Positions 16,960-25,319 are shown, numbered from the stretch's first letter. The stretch: DNA of 35,764 bases from Fusobacteriaceae bacterium (GCA_900764925.1 CAAFPW010000106.1:1-35764); one strand, 5' to 3'. Made by a program: numbers and translations. Notes: a model not told the origin generated them from the letters alone.

Positions 16960-18399
16960 ATGGAAAAAGTAAAAACGTTGGAGAAAGAAAAAAGAAAATA
17001 TTTTGAAGGGATACAAATTCCCCACACTTATGTAATCATATCATGTATAGTTTTAATAGCTTTTATAGCTACTTATTTAGTACCTGCTGGGATATATGAT
17101 AGAGTGGTAGACCCAGTTTCTGGAAGAAGCATCATTGATCCAACTACATTTAGATATGTAGAAAATACTCCTGTAAAATTCTTTTCATTGACAGAGGCAA
17201 ATCTATTTACTTCTGTAGTTACAGGGTTAAAAAACTCTGCTGGTATAGTATTTTTTACATTTTTAGTTTGTGGATCATTCCATATGATGGAGAAAACAGG
17301 GGCAATTGAGGGTGGAATTGCTAGAATAGCTTTACTTTTAAGAAATAGAAGTATGTTATTGATTCCAATTGTTGTGTTTATCTTCTCAATAGGTGGAGTA
17401 ACTATAGGAATGAATACAGAAGCAATAGCTTTTGTTCCTCTTGGAATAGTTATGGCAAGAGCTTTAGGATTTGATGCTATGGTTGGAATGTCTATAGTTG
17501 CTTTAGGGGCAGGAGTAGGATTTGTTGGTGGATTTGTTAACCCATTTACTGTAGGGGTAGCTCAACAAGTTTCACAACTACCTATATATTCTGGAATGGG
17601 ATATAGAGTGATAGTTTATGTTATACTATATATTATCACTTGCTTATATATTCTTAGATATGCTCATAAAGTTAAGAAAAATCCTGAACTAAGTGTGGTT
17701 AGAGATCTAGAATTACGTGATAACTTCTCAATAGATTTTGATGCTCTTCCTAAGTTATCTAATGCTCAAAAGATTGTATTAGTAATATTCTTCTTAGGAT
17801 TTGGAACAATCATTTATGGAGTTTTAAAATATGGTTGGGGAACAGATGAACTTATAGGAGTATTTTTATTAATGGGGCTATCTTCTAGTTTTGTTTGTGG
17901 AATTACTCCAAGTCAAACAGCTGAAAACTTTATAGAGGGAGCAAAAGGAGTACTATTTGGAGCTTTATCTATTGGAATTGCTAACGCTGTTTTAGTAGTG
18001 TTACAACAGGGACAAATAATAGATTCAATACTATATTCTTTATCTAACGCCATAGCAGATTTACCACAATTTGTCTCTATAATTTTAATGTATATAACTC
18101 AAATTTTTACTAATATATTTATCCCATCAGGTTCAGGACAAGCTGCTACAACTATGCCAATCATGGCACCATTGGGAGATTTATTGGGAATATCTAGACA
18201 AACAGCAGTCTTAGCCTTCCAATATGGAGATGGATTTACAAACTATATAAACCCTACAGCAAGTGGATTGATGAGTTATTTAGCAATTGCTAAAATACCA
18301 TATGAAAAATGGGTAAAATGGATGGGACCATTGATGATTATATGGCTTTTTACAGGAGGAGTAGCTGTAATCGTAGCACATTTAATAAATTACCAATAA
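16960..18399 (+). CDS. YfcC-family membrane transporter
   Basis: 479 aa, about 12 membrane segments. It matches the YfcC/DcuC-like family (C4-dicarboxylate carrier fold; several members are called basic amino-acid antiporters): IPHTYVIISCIVLIAFIATY near residue 20, VGFVGGFVNPFTVGVAQ, and FIPSGSGQAATTMPIMAPLG near the end. RBS AGGAGG. Co-transcribed with the serine hydrolase behind a lysine riboswitch whose design is off at high lysine, so import of lysine or a lysine-containing compound is the simplest reading. Direction and substrate are not shown by sequence. Confidence 0.85.
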   Translation: MEKVKTLEKEKRKYFEGIQIPHTYVIISCIVLIAFIATYLVPAGIYDRVVDPVSGRSIIDPTTFRYVENTPVKFFSLTEANLFTSVVTGLKNSAGIVFFTFLVCGSFHMMEKTGAIEGGIARIALLLRNRSMLLIPIVVFIFSIGGVTIGMNTEAIAFVPLGIVMARALGFDAMVGMSIVALGAGVGFVGGFVNPFTVGVAQQVSQLPIYSGMGYRVIVYVILYIITCLYILRYAHKVKKNPELSVVRDLELRDNFSIDFDALPKLSNAQKIVLVIFFLGFGTIIYGVLKYGWGTDELIGVFLLMGLSSSFVCGITPSQTAENFIEGAKGVLFGALSIGIANAVLVVLQQGQIIDSILYSLSNAIADLPQFVSIILMYITQIFTNIFIPSGSGQAATTMPIMAPLGDLLGISRQTAVLAFQYGDGFTNYINPTASGLMSYLAIAKIPYEKWVKWMGPLMIIWLFTGGVAVIVAHLINYQ

Positions 18400-18436
18400 A
18401 AATTTATTGTAAGTGATAAAAAATATATAAATTTAT

Positions 18437-18475
18437 AAGGGAGTTTTCAAGAATTTGTTGAAGGCTCCCTTTTAT
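18437..18475 (+). terminator. Terminator after YfcC transporter
   Basis: AAGGGAG pairs with CTCCCTT, with an inner TTC/GAA, followed by a T-rich run. Confidence 0.8.
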
Positions 18476-18515
18476 ATTTTACAAAAATCAAAAATAAAAT
18501 CTCTTATTTTAGAAA

Positions 18516-18555
18516 ATAAAAAAGACCCTCTTTAAAATTTTTTGAAGAAAGTCTT
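18516..18555 (-). terminator. Second minus-strand terminator
   Basis: On the minus strand AAGACUUUCUU and AAGAGGGUCUU form an 11-bp helix containing two U-G pairs, followed by U6. The U-G pairs become C/A mismatches on the plus strand, so it works leftward. It backs up the tRNA-Leu terminator. Confidence 0.6.
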
Positions 18556-18603
18556 AATTTTGAAATTAAACCAGAACAGTTACAATGAAATTAATTGGAG
18601 TAT

Positions 18604-18631
18604 AAAAAAACTCTCAAGAAATGAGAGTTTT
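18604..18631 (-). terminator. Terminator of tRNA-Leu
   Basis: AAAACTCTCA/TGAGAGTTTT hairpin; read leftward it ends in seven T, about 33 bases past the tRNA-Leu 3' end. Confidence 0.8.
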
Positions 18632-18663
18632 AAATATCTTTTTAATATAGTATCAATTAGCAA

Positions 18664-18750
18664 TGGTGCCTAGAGAGGGACTTGAACCCTCACTCCTTCA
18701 ACAGGAAACGGATTTTGAGTCCGTCGCGTCTACCATTCCGCCATCCAGGC
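18664..18750 (-). tRNA. tRNA-Leu (CAA)
   Basis: 87 nt with encoded CCA. Acceptor GCCTGGA/TCTAGGC (one G-U), anticodon stem ACGGA/TCCGT with loop CTCAAAA giving anticodon CAA (reads UUG), a long variable arm typical of Leu, and T arm GAGGG-TTCAAGT-CCCTC. It has its own promoter at 18769-18797. Confidence 0.95.
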
Positions 18751-18768
18751 ACTTTTGCTTACTCATCT

Positions 18769-18797
18769 ATGATATACTATTTAAGAGATTTTGTCAA
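18769..18797 (-). promoter_or_regulatory. Promoter of tRNA-Leu
   Basis: Minus strand TTGACA (18792-18797), 17-base spacer, TATCAT (18769-18774), ending about 20 bases before the tRNA. Confidence 0.75.
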
Positions 18798-18823
18798 TAG
18801 TTTTTACAAATAAAAGTAAATTT

Positions 18824-19939
18824 TTACATATTTACATTAGCATATCCCAAATAGGAATTTTTTAAAAACAGATATATAATTTTAGGGTTTATAGGAGAAA
18901 ATTTAATAGATATATTTTGTCCATTTAACTCCTTAAAAATAGAGGATATGTATTGAAAATTATTTACTCTGACCCTAGAATCGTTTACTTTTCTAGAAGT
19001 AAATTGCAGTAGTACATCTAAGTCACGAATATATTTTATCTCATTGATAGCATTGTAGTTGATAGAGAAAGCATACTCCTTTTTTTGTATATATATGTAT
19101 GAACTTAAAAACTCTGTCAGTTGTAAAAGGGTGATCTCATAGTTGTTCTTTTTATAAAACTCATCAATATCATTTTTTATAAATTCAATAAATTTATGAA
19201 CCTCACTATTCTCAGTATAGTGTTCGCTTATTTTTACTCCCAATTTATTATAAATCTCTTTAAGAACTTTTTTATTATTTATATTTTTAGATGCTACTAA
19301 GATCTCTTTAGGTAGAATAAACTTCTCATTTTTAAGAGAGACTTTTAAAATTCCCTCTCTAATAAAACCTAGTATTGAATAGAAACTTGCAAAATAATAA
19401 TCTATAGCAAAATTAATAGGCTCTAATGAAGCAGAGTCTAACATTATAAGTAGTCTAGGAACTACTTTTTTATTTGAAAAAAAATCATCAACTAAGATAT
19501 ATAAAGGAACATCAAAAACTAAGTAACATTGATTCTCTTTTTTTATCTGTTCCATATACTTAACAGTGGACTTATTAAAAAACTCATCAATATTATTGAC
19601 AATTCTATAAAATGTGGCATAGCTTATAGAGAAAGAATCTGGAAATTTTTTCTTACAGCTATTGTATAGCTTAGTGATATTTGTTTCTTCAGAAGTTTTA
19701 CAGATTTCTCTTATCTTTTCTAAGTCTTCATTGTCTAAATTTCTAAAAGAGTTTTTATCCTCTCTAGGCTTTTTTTCTAATCCAAGTATCCCATTTTTTT
19801 TATAGGCATTTACCCATCTTTTTAGAGTAGCATAAGAGATATTTTCTTCAGCTTCAATCTCTTTTAATTTTTTTTTCTTCTTCAAAAAAGGCTCAATTAT
19901 TTTGAAACGTAAAAGCTCTAATTCCTGTTTGTTTTTCAT
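18824..19939 (-). CDS. Degenerate Mu/TnsB-type transposase, probably domesticated
   Basis: 371 aa. N-terminal HTH (ISYATLKRWVNAYKKNGILG, ~34-53), a second HTH (~104-115), then a retroviral-integrase-like core and a Mu-transposase-like C-terminal barrel (SRKVNDSRVRVNNFQYIS to the end, including LNGQNISIKFSP and YLGYA). Core alignment by eye gives D143 (FDVPLYILVDD) and D168 (IMLDSASLEP) as the first two catalytic acids, but the third position (SEVHKF, where KGxxER is usual) is His248, not Glu. It stands alone, with no inverted ends or transposition partners seen. It may now be a DNA-binding regulator; it is divergent from the PTS gene. Confidence 0.7.
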   Translation of the reverse strand: MKNKQELELLRFKIIEPFLKKKKKLKEIEAEENISYATLKRWVNAYKKNGILGLEKKPREDKNSFRNLDNEDLEKIREICKTSEETNITKLYNSCKKKFPDSFSISYATFYRIVNNIDEFFNKSTVKYMEQIKKENQCYLVFDVPLYILVDDFFSNKKVVPRLLIMLDSASLEPINFAIDYYFASFYSILGFIREGILKVSLKNEKFILPKEILVASKNINNKKVLKEIYNKLGVKISEHYTENSEVHKFIEFIKNDIDEFYKKNNYEITLLQLTEFLSSYIYIQKKEYAFSINYNAINEIKYIRDLDVLLQFTSRKVNDSRVRVNNFQYISSIFKELNGQNISIKFSPINPKIIYLFLKNSYLGYANVNM

Positions 19940-20046
19940 TAAAATATTCCCCTTAACTTAAGTATTTATTATAATAAAATAATACAATACTTTTAAAAAA
20001 AAATCAAATATAAATATAAAATGGCTCAAAAAAAATGAAAAAAATA

Positions 20047-20075
20047 TTGACTTTTTTAGGAAGTTGAGATATATT
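20047..20075 (+). promoter_or_regulatory. Promoter of PTS gene
   Basis: TTGACT (20047-20052), 17-base spacer, TATATT (20070-20075), about 50 bases before the start codon. It lies in a 185-base divergent gap shared with the transposase-like gene. Confidence 0.65.
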
Positions 20076-20124
20076 TATAATATAAATTGAAAGAGAAAAT
20101 AAATAAAAATATGGAGGAGAATTT

Positions 20125-21612
20125 ATGAAAATCTTTGCAGAAGTTCAAAAAATTGGAAAAGCTCTGATGACTCCAGTTGCTATTCTTCCAGCAGCAGGAC
20201 TATTTCTAGCTTTTGGTAACAAATTACATTTTACTTTAATGGAGCAAGCAGGACAAATAATTTTTAGTAACTTACCATTATTATTTGCAATAGGAGCAGC
20301 TATTGGACTTGTAGGAGGAGATGGTATAGCCGCTCTAGCAGCAGTAGTAGCTATATTAATAATGAATACTACAATGGGAATAATGACAGATGCAGCAGCA
20401 GGGGTTGCAAGTGGAGATCTATCTTATGCAATGGTATTGGGAATCCCTACACTACAAACAGGAGTATTTGGAGGATTAATAGCAGGTATCATAGCAGCTA
20501 TATGTTATAAAAAATTCTACAAAACAGAATTACCAGCTTTCTTAGGATTCTTTGCTGGAAAGAGATTAGTTCCTATTATGACAGCTATCTTAGCTTTCTT
20601 AGTTGGATTAGCTATGCCAACAATATGGCAACCAGTACAAATTGGATTAGCAAAACTATCTTTCTTAGCTAACGAAGTTAATACAAACGTTTCAACATTT
20701 ATCTTTGGTATTATTGAAAGAGCTTTAATTCCATTTGGATTACATCACATTTTCTATGCTCCTTTCTGGTATCAATTTGGAGAGTACACAACTCAAGCTG
20801 GACAAGTGGTACAAGGTGACCAAGCAATTTGGTTTGCAATGTTAAAAGATGGAGTTCATTCTTTCTCATCAGCAACATATCAAGGAGCTGGAAAATTCTT
20901 AACAGGAAAATTTGTATTTATGATGTTTGGATTACCAGCAGCAGCTTTAGCTATGTATCAAGAAGCTAGACCAGAAAATAAAAAGTTAGTTGGAGGAATT
21001 TTATTCTCAGCTGCACTTACAGCTTTCTTAACAGGAATTACTGAGCCATTAGAGTTCTCATTCTTATTCGTAGCTCCTGTATTATATGGAATTCACTGTT
21101 TATTTGCTGGATTATCTTTCATGCTAATGAATCTATTCCAAGTTAGAATAGGAATGACTTTCTCTGGAGGATTAATAGACTATATAGTATTTGGAGTTTT
21201 ACCTGGTACAAGTGGATTTGAAACAAAATGGTATATGGTAATTATAGTTGGAATTTTCTTCTCTGTTATCTACTATTTTGGATTTAGATTTGCAATTAGA
21301 AAATTTGATTTAAAAACTCCAGGAAGAGATGCTGGATCAACAGAAGATGAAGAGAGTAAAGCTATAGATGGAGATGCCTTAGCTGTAGGAGTGTTAGAAG
21401 CTTTAGGAGGAAAGGAAAACCTATTATCACTAGATTCTTGTATTACAAGATTAAGAGTTGAAGTAAAAGACACTACATTAGTAAAAGATGGAGAACTAAA
21501 AAAATTAGGTGCATCTGGAGTATTAAAAGTTGGAGCTCATGGAGTTCAAGCAATATTCGGTTCAAAAGCACAATTTATCTGCAATGATTTGAAAAAAATG
21601 ACTGGAATTTAA
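20125..21612 (+). CDS. PTS EIICB, glucose/N-acetylglucosamine family
   Basis: 495 aa. The EIIC membrane domain (~1-395) starts with ALMTPVAILPAAGLFLAFGN, and the sugar-site motif GITEPLEF is at 304-311. A short acidic linker (~400-415) leads to EIIB (~417-495) with the phosphorylated cysteine in LDSCITRLR (C439). No EIIA domain is fused, so EIIA must come from elsewhere. Its closest look is to PtsG/MalX/NagE; the exact sugar cannot be fixed by eye. The ATG follows GGAGGAG. A clear terminator follows. Confidence 0.9.
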   Translation: MKIFAEVQKIGKALMTPVAILPAAGLFLAFGNKLHFTLMEQAGQIIFSNLPLLFAIGAAIGLVGGDGIAALAAVVAILIMNTTMGIMTDAAAGVASGDLSYAMVLGIPTLQTGVFGGLIAGIIAAICYKKFYKTELPAFLGFFAGKRLVPIMTAILAFLVGLAMPTIWQPVQIGLAKLSFLANEVNTNVSTFIFGIIERALIPFGLHHIFYAPFWYQFGEYTTQAGQVVQGDQAIWFAMLKDGVHSFSSATYQGAGKFLTGKFVFMMFGLPAAALAMYQEARPENKKLVGGILFSAALTAFLTGITEPLEFSFLFVAPVLYGIHCLFAGLSFMLMNLFQVRIGMTFSGGLIDYIVFGVLPGTSGFETKWYMVIIVGIFFSVIYYFGFRFAIRKFDLKTPGRDAGSTEDEESKAIDGDALAVGVLEALGGKENLLSLDSCITRLRVEVKDTTLVKDGELKKLGASGVLKVGAHGVQAIFGSKAQFICNDLKKMTGI

Positions 21613-21661
21613 GATAAATATAGTAAGTAAGGTTTTATGGGAAAATAGAACATGGGTATAG

Positions 21662-21697
21662 GATAAGGTTGTTACATTGTAACGACCTTATCTTTTT
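21662..21697 (+). terminator. Terminator of PTS gene
   Basis: GATAAGGTTGTTACA against TGTAACGACCTTATC (one G-U), then T5. Confidence 0.9.
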
Positions 21698-21716
21698 ATT
21701 ATAATTATTTTATTAC

Positions 21717-21800
21717 AAAAAACGATAAAGAAGTCCCTTCGGCCTCAGGACTTCTTTATACGTAGAAATTAAAATGTAATTTAAGGAAATGTCTTATGAC
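21717..21800 (-). ncRNA. Candidate ~84-nt small RNA
   Basis: A near-consensus minus-strand promoter (21807-21834) predicts a start near 21800. The transcript would have a small 5' GTC-ATAA-GAC hairpin, an unstructured A/U-rich middle with UUUCCUU, and a 12-bp terminator hairpin (ATAAAGAAGTCC/GGACTTCTTTAT) with a U6 tail ending near 21717. It contains no credible ORF. Not matched to a known RNA family. Confidence 0.55.
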
Positions 21801-21806
21801 AATATT

Positions 21807-21834
21807 ATTATAACATATAATTTGATATTGTCAA
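21807..21834 (-). promoter_or_regulatory. Promoter of candidate small RNA
   Basis: Minus strand TTGACA (21829-21834), 16-base spacer, TATAAT (21807-21812): both hexamers perfect, with no protein gene downstream on that strand before the terminator. Confidence 0.7.
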
Positions 21835-21932
21835 TAAATATTTTGATTATCTTATTAAAATTTTAGAAAGAGTATAAAAGATTAAAATATAATATAAGGG
21901 GAAAAATGAATAAAAAATATATATAAAATATA

Positions 21933-21962
21933 TTGTACAACTGATGGAGTTTGGAGTATACT
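21933..21962 (+). promoter_or_regulatory. Promoter for lysine riboswitch 2
   Basis: TTGTAC (21933-21938), 18-base spacer, TATACT (21957-21962), just before the aptamer. Confidence 0.6.
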
Positions 21963-21977
21963 CTTGTTAATTAAATA

Positions 21978-22150
21978 TAGAAAGATAGAGGAGCAAAGAA
22001 CAAGAGTAGGGATATATAGCTTGGCAGGCGTTAGGATATCTTGAAAGGGAACTTTGCCGAAATAAAGAAGAGGGCTGAGCTTTTTTATTGGCAGTATAGA
22101 TAATATCTATAGTGTTGTCATTAGTTTTTTCTAATGGAGTGCTATCTGTG
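21978..22150 (+). promoter_or_regulatory. Lysine riboswitch (L box) 2
   Basis: Same ordered landmarks as riboswitch 1: GATAGAGGAGC, GGCAGGCG, GAAAGGGAA, TTTGCCGAA, TGTTGTCATTAG and GGAGTGCTATCTGTG. P1 is AGATAG (21983-21988) with CTATCT (22142-22147). CTGTGA at the 3' edge can pair with TCACAG of the terminator, so lysine binding should cause termination. Confidence 0.93.
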
Positions 22151-22182
22151 AAACTATAAAGAGTTTTTCTTTTTTGTAATTT

Positions 22183-22208
22183 ATCACAGTTCAGCTGTGA
22201 TTTTTTTT
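22183..22208 (+). terminator. Riboswitch-controlled terminator 2
   Basis: ATCACAG/CTGTGAT hairpin with T8; near-identical to the terminator of riboswitch 1. Confidence 0.85.
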
Positions 22209-22237
22209 ATTAAAAAATAGAGCGAGGAGGAATTTTT

Positions 22238-22834
22238 ATGATTAATGCAATTTGGTGTGGTTTAATAGTTATTGGGGTATTGGTTGGTATATTTACTGGA
22301 AATGTACAAGCGGTTACAGATTCGGCAATAGAATCTGCTGGAACAGCGGTAACTCTTTCTTTAGAGATGATTGGAGTTATGGCTCTATGGTTAGGACTTA
22401 TGAAGATAGCTGAGGAAGCTGGAATGGTAAAAGCATTAGGAAATGCTATGAAACCTTTAATGATAAAATTATTTCCAGAAGTACCTGCTGATCATCCAGC
22501 TATGGGAAGTATAGTAGCAAACATGGCAGCTAATTTCTTTGGACTTGGAAACGCAGCAACTCCATTGGGAATAAAAGCTATGCAAGAGTTACAACTACTA
22601 AATGATAATAAAGATGAAGCTACTGATTCAATGGTAATGTTCTTAGCAATAAATACATCTTCAGTAACTTTGATTTCATCTAGTACCATAGCATATAGAG
22701 TAGCAGCTGGATCAGCTAATGCTACAGAGATAATAGCTCCGACTATAGTTGCTACTATTGTTTCAACTACTGTGGCAATAATCTCATGTAAATTTTTACA
22801 GAAGTTACCAAAATACAGAAGAGAAAAAATATAA
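22238..22834 (+). CDS. SpmA-like nucleoside-recognition (gate) domain membrane protein
   Basis: 198 aa, several membrane segments. It carries the gate-domain signature of SpmA-type proteins: LSLEMIGVMALWLGLMKIAE near residue 40, then GSIVANMAANFFGLGNAATP (about 90-109). SpmA/SpmB were named for spore maturation, but nothing else here suggests sporulation. RBS GAGGAGG, about 30 bases after a lysine-controlled terminator, and an SpmB-like partner follows. Together they look like two halves of a transporter; lysine or a related compound as the substrate is inference from the riboswitch. Confidence 0.85.
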   Translation: MINAIWCGLIVIGVLVGIFTGNVQAVTDSAIESAGTAVTLSLEMIGVMALWLGLMKIAEEAGMVKALGNAMKPLMIKLFPEVPADHPAMGSIVANMAANFFGLGNAATPLGIKAMQELQLLNDNKDEATDSMVMFLAINTSSVTLISSSTIAYRVAAGSANATEIIAPTIVATIVSTTVAIISCKFLQKLPKYRREKI

Positions 22835-22886
22835 GTTTTAGATTGAAATAATAGAGAAATTTTAGTAGAATTTAGGAGGAAAAAAT

Positions 22887-23426
22887 ATGTTTGTAAGAAT
22901 AATGGAAACTATATCGCTTTATGCAATACCTTTAATTATATTAGTAATAGTAGGGTATGCTTATTTTGTAAAAAAAGTAAAAGTTTATGAGGTATTTTGT
23001 GAAGGAGCTAAGGAAGGTTTTAATACAGCTATTAGAATAATTCCTTTCTTGGTGGCTATGCTAGTAGCGATCGGAGTATTTAGAGCATCTGGATGTATAG
23101 ATATAATGATGAAAATATTAGACCCTGTATTCTCACTTATTGGAATGCCAGGAGAGGTTTTACCAATGGCAATCTTAAGACCACTATCTGGTGGAGGAGC
23201 CACAGGAGTTATGAACGATCTAATGCTTACATATGGACCAGACTCTCTAATAGGAAGAATAGCTTCAACTATGATGGGATCAACAGAGACTACTTTCTAT
23301 GTTCTTGCTGTATATTTTGGAGCAGTGAGCATAAGAAAAACAAGACATGCTGTTGCAGCTGGATTATTAGCTGACTTAGCTGGACTTTTAACAGCAGTAT
23401 GGATTTGTAGAATTATGTTTGCATAA
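22887..23426 (+). CDS. SpmB-like nucleoside-recognition (gate) domain membrane protein
   Basis: 179 aa, multiple membrane segments. SpmB signature: FCEGAKEGFNTAIRIIPFLV (about 34-53), then MAILRPLSGGGATGVMNDLM and STMMGSTETTFYVLAVYFGA. RBS AGGAGG, 52 bases after the SpmA-like stop, with no terminator between, so it shares the lysine riboswitch. The PBP4-type gene starts 21 bases after its stop and may be in the same transcript. Confidence 0.85.
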   Translation: MFVRIMETISLYAIPLIILVIVGYAYFVKKVKVYEVFCEGAKEGFNTAIRIIPFLVAMLVAIGVFRASGCIDIMMKILDPVFSLIGMPGEVLPMAILRPLSGGGATGVMNDLMLTYGPDSLIGRIASTMMGSTETTFYVLAVYFGAVSIRKTRHAVAAGLLADLAGLLTAVWICRIMFA

Positions 23427-23447
23427 AAAATATAATTGGAGAAGAGA

Positions 23448-25157
23448 ATGAAAAAGATAAAATTATTTGTATTAGCCCTAGTGTTTATAACTGGATGTAG
23501 TAATTTTCAGATAACAAATGGAGAAGATGAAAGTATCAAAGATGAAAATTATATTGAGGAGAGTGTAGAGCAACAAGAGATAGTTCCTCCTAGCCAGATT
23601 ATAAGAGACCTAGAGAAAGAGATTAAAAAAACAGAGGAAAGTGAATCAGAAAAGGTTGAATCACAAGAGAGTGTGTCAGCTGAGGAGGTTCAAAAAGAGC
23701 CTGAGAGTGAGAGAGTAGAAGAAACTACTGAGGAAACAGAAAAAGTAGAGGTTCCAGTAGAAAATTTACCTGAAAAACCACAAGAGGAGTTAGAGAAAAA
23801 AGTAGAAAAGACAGAAAAGGTAACTCTTAATAAAAAAGGTAAAAAATCCATAGATAGATTTGTAAATCTAAATATGTTGAAATATAGTAATGTAGGAATA
23901 AGTATAATTGATTTACAAAGTGGTAAACATATAGGAACCTATAATGAGAATAAGGCAATAACACCAGCTTCAATTTTAAAAGTGGTTACATCTTCAGCTG
24001 CTCTTGAGGTATTAGGTGCTGATACAAGATTGGAAACAAAGCTTCTATATGATGGAAAGATAGATGGAGAGGGAACTCTTGCTGGGGATATATATATCAT
24101 AGGTGGTGGAGATCCTACTCTTGGTTCTGATGGAATAAAAAGAGCTCAGACAGCATTTATGCAGGAATGGATAGAAAAAATTAAGGTATCTGGTATAAAG
24201 AATATTAAAGGAGATATAATAGTAGTAGACAATCTCTTTGGATATGTAGGTGTAGAGGAGAAATGGCTATGGGAGGATTTTGGAACAGCCTATGGTCAAG
24301 GAACATATGGAATAAGTATTTTTGATAACCTATATACTCTGTATTTAGAGTCAGATGACAAGAGTGTAAAAGTTGTAAAAACTAAACCTCAGATACCAGA
24401 TTTAAAATTTGAAAACAGATTAAAAATATCTCCTAGAGGGAGAAGAGATTTTACAGTTAGAGGGCTTCCTTTTGAAAATAAAAGAGTATTGAATGGAGAG
24501 GTTCCAGCTAACTCAAAGATAGTAACTAAAAGTGATATTCCAAATCCTGGATTATTTTTAGGAGAATACTTAAAAAGTAGCTTGAAAAATTCCAATATAA
24601 ATGTAAGTGGAAAGGTAAAAACTTCAAGAGTTACAAGTAAAAGAGGAAAAAATTTAAAAACTATAGCAGTAACAAAATCTGTAACAATAGAGGAAATGAT
24701 AAGAGTTCTATTAAAAAGAAGTGATAACCACTATACTGAACATCTATATCAACTTTTAAAATTAGAAGATATAGATATTGAGGAGTTTTGGAAGGAGAAA
24801 GGGATTGATACAGAAGCTTTAGTTATGTGTGATGGAAGTGGATTATCTCGTGGAAACTATGTTTCAGCAGAGATTTTAACAGAGATTTTAGCTTATATGT
24901 ATAAGAACTATCCTAGTTATGAAAAACTACTTCCAAGAGGTGGATATGATGGAACTGTTGCAGATTTCCTTGGACCAAAGATCTTTTCTGGAGAGGTTAG
25001 AGTAAAGAGTGGAAGTATGAGTGGAATACAAGCTTATACTGGATATATTAAAAAGGGAGATAAAAAATACGCCTTTACTATAATTGTAAATCATTGGAAT
25101 GGAAGTAGAAGAAGATTAAAAAATGAGATGGAAAAATTAATAATAGAACTATTCTAA
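23448..25157 (+). CDS. dacB: PBP4-type D,D-carboxypeptidase/endopeptidase lipoprotein
   Basis: 569 aa. A lipoprotein signal (LVFITGC, Cys17) anchors it. A long Glu/Lys-rich linker spans ~25-130, then a PBP4/DacB domain: SxxK S175-I-L-K178, SDN (KRSDNHYTEH) and KSG (VKSGSMSG). These S13 enzymes trim or cut peptidoglycan cross-links in the periplasm. ATG 23448 has GGAG 6 bases upstream; the in-frame TTG at 23436 has none. The linker is unusual and would let the domain reach away from the membrane. Its position suggests that low lysine may raise its expression, if the transcript from riboswitch 2 reads through. Confidence 0.9.
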   Translation: MKKIKLFVLALVFITGCSNFQITNGEDESIKDENYIEESVEQQEIVPPSQIIRDLEKEIKKTEESESEKVESQESVSAEEVQKEPESERVEETTEETEKVEVPVENLPEKPQEELEKKVEKTEKVTLNKKGKKSIDRFVNLNMLKYSNVGISIIDLQSGKHIGTYNENKAITPASILKVVTSSAALEVLGADTRLETKLLYDGKIDGEGTLAGDIYIIGGGDPTLGSDGIKRAQTAFMQEWIEKIKVSGIKNIKGDIIVVDNLFGYVGVEEKWLWEDFGTAYGQGTYGISIFDNLYTLYLESDDKSVKVVKTKPQIPDLKFENRLKISPRGRRDFTVRGLPFENKRVLNGEVPANSKIVTKSDIPNPGLFLGEYLKSSLKNSNINVSGKVKTSRVTSKRGKNLKTIAVTKSVTIEEMIRVLLKRSDNHYTEHLYQLLKLEDIDIEEFWKEKGIDTEALVMCDGSGLSRGNYVSAEILTEILAYMYKNYPSYEKLLPRGGYDGTVADFLGPKIFSGEVRVKSGSMSGIQAYTGYIKKGDKKYAFTIIVNHWNGSRRRLKNEMEKLIIELF

Positions 25158-25174
25158 TAATATGAACAAATTAT

Positions 25175-25214
25175 ATAAAGAAGTCTTTGAAATCAAGGAC
25201 TTCTTTATTTTTTT
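25175..25214 (+). terminator. Terminator after dacB
   Basis: ATAAAGAAGTC paired with GACTTCTTTAT, inner TTTGA/TCAAG, then T7. The arm sequence recurs in the small-RNA terminator at 21725-21760. Confidence 0.88.
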
Positions 25215-25263
25215 ATGAACAAAAAAATAAAAAAATTGAGAGATATAAAGATAAAAAAAATTT

Positions 25264-25319
25264 TGTTATAATTTTTATAGTAAAAAATTTCTATGAGCCT
25301 GCCAATATTACATAGAAAT
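25264..25319 (+). promoter_or_regulatory. Extended -10 promoter and leader hairpin of clc gene
   Basis: TGTTATAAT (25264-25272) is an extended -10 without a clear -35. It is followed by a perfect 9-bp hairpin ATTTCTATG/CATAGAAAT (25287-25295, 25311-25319) with a 15-base loop AGCCTGCCAATATTA. No T-run follows, so it is not a terminator. It could be an RNA element or an operator. Confidence 0.4.

Noticed and set aside
22238..23426. Spore maturation role for the SpmA/SpmB-like pair
   Set aside because: No other sporulation gene is present and the pair is under a lysine riboswitch; transport is more likely.
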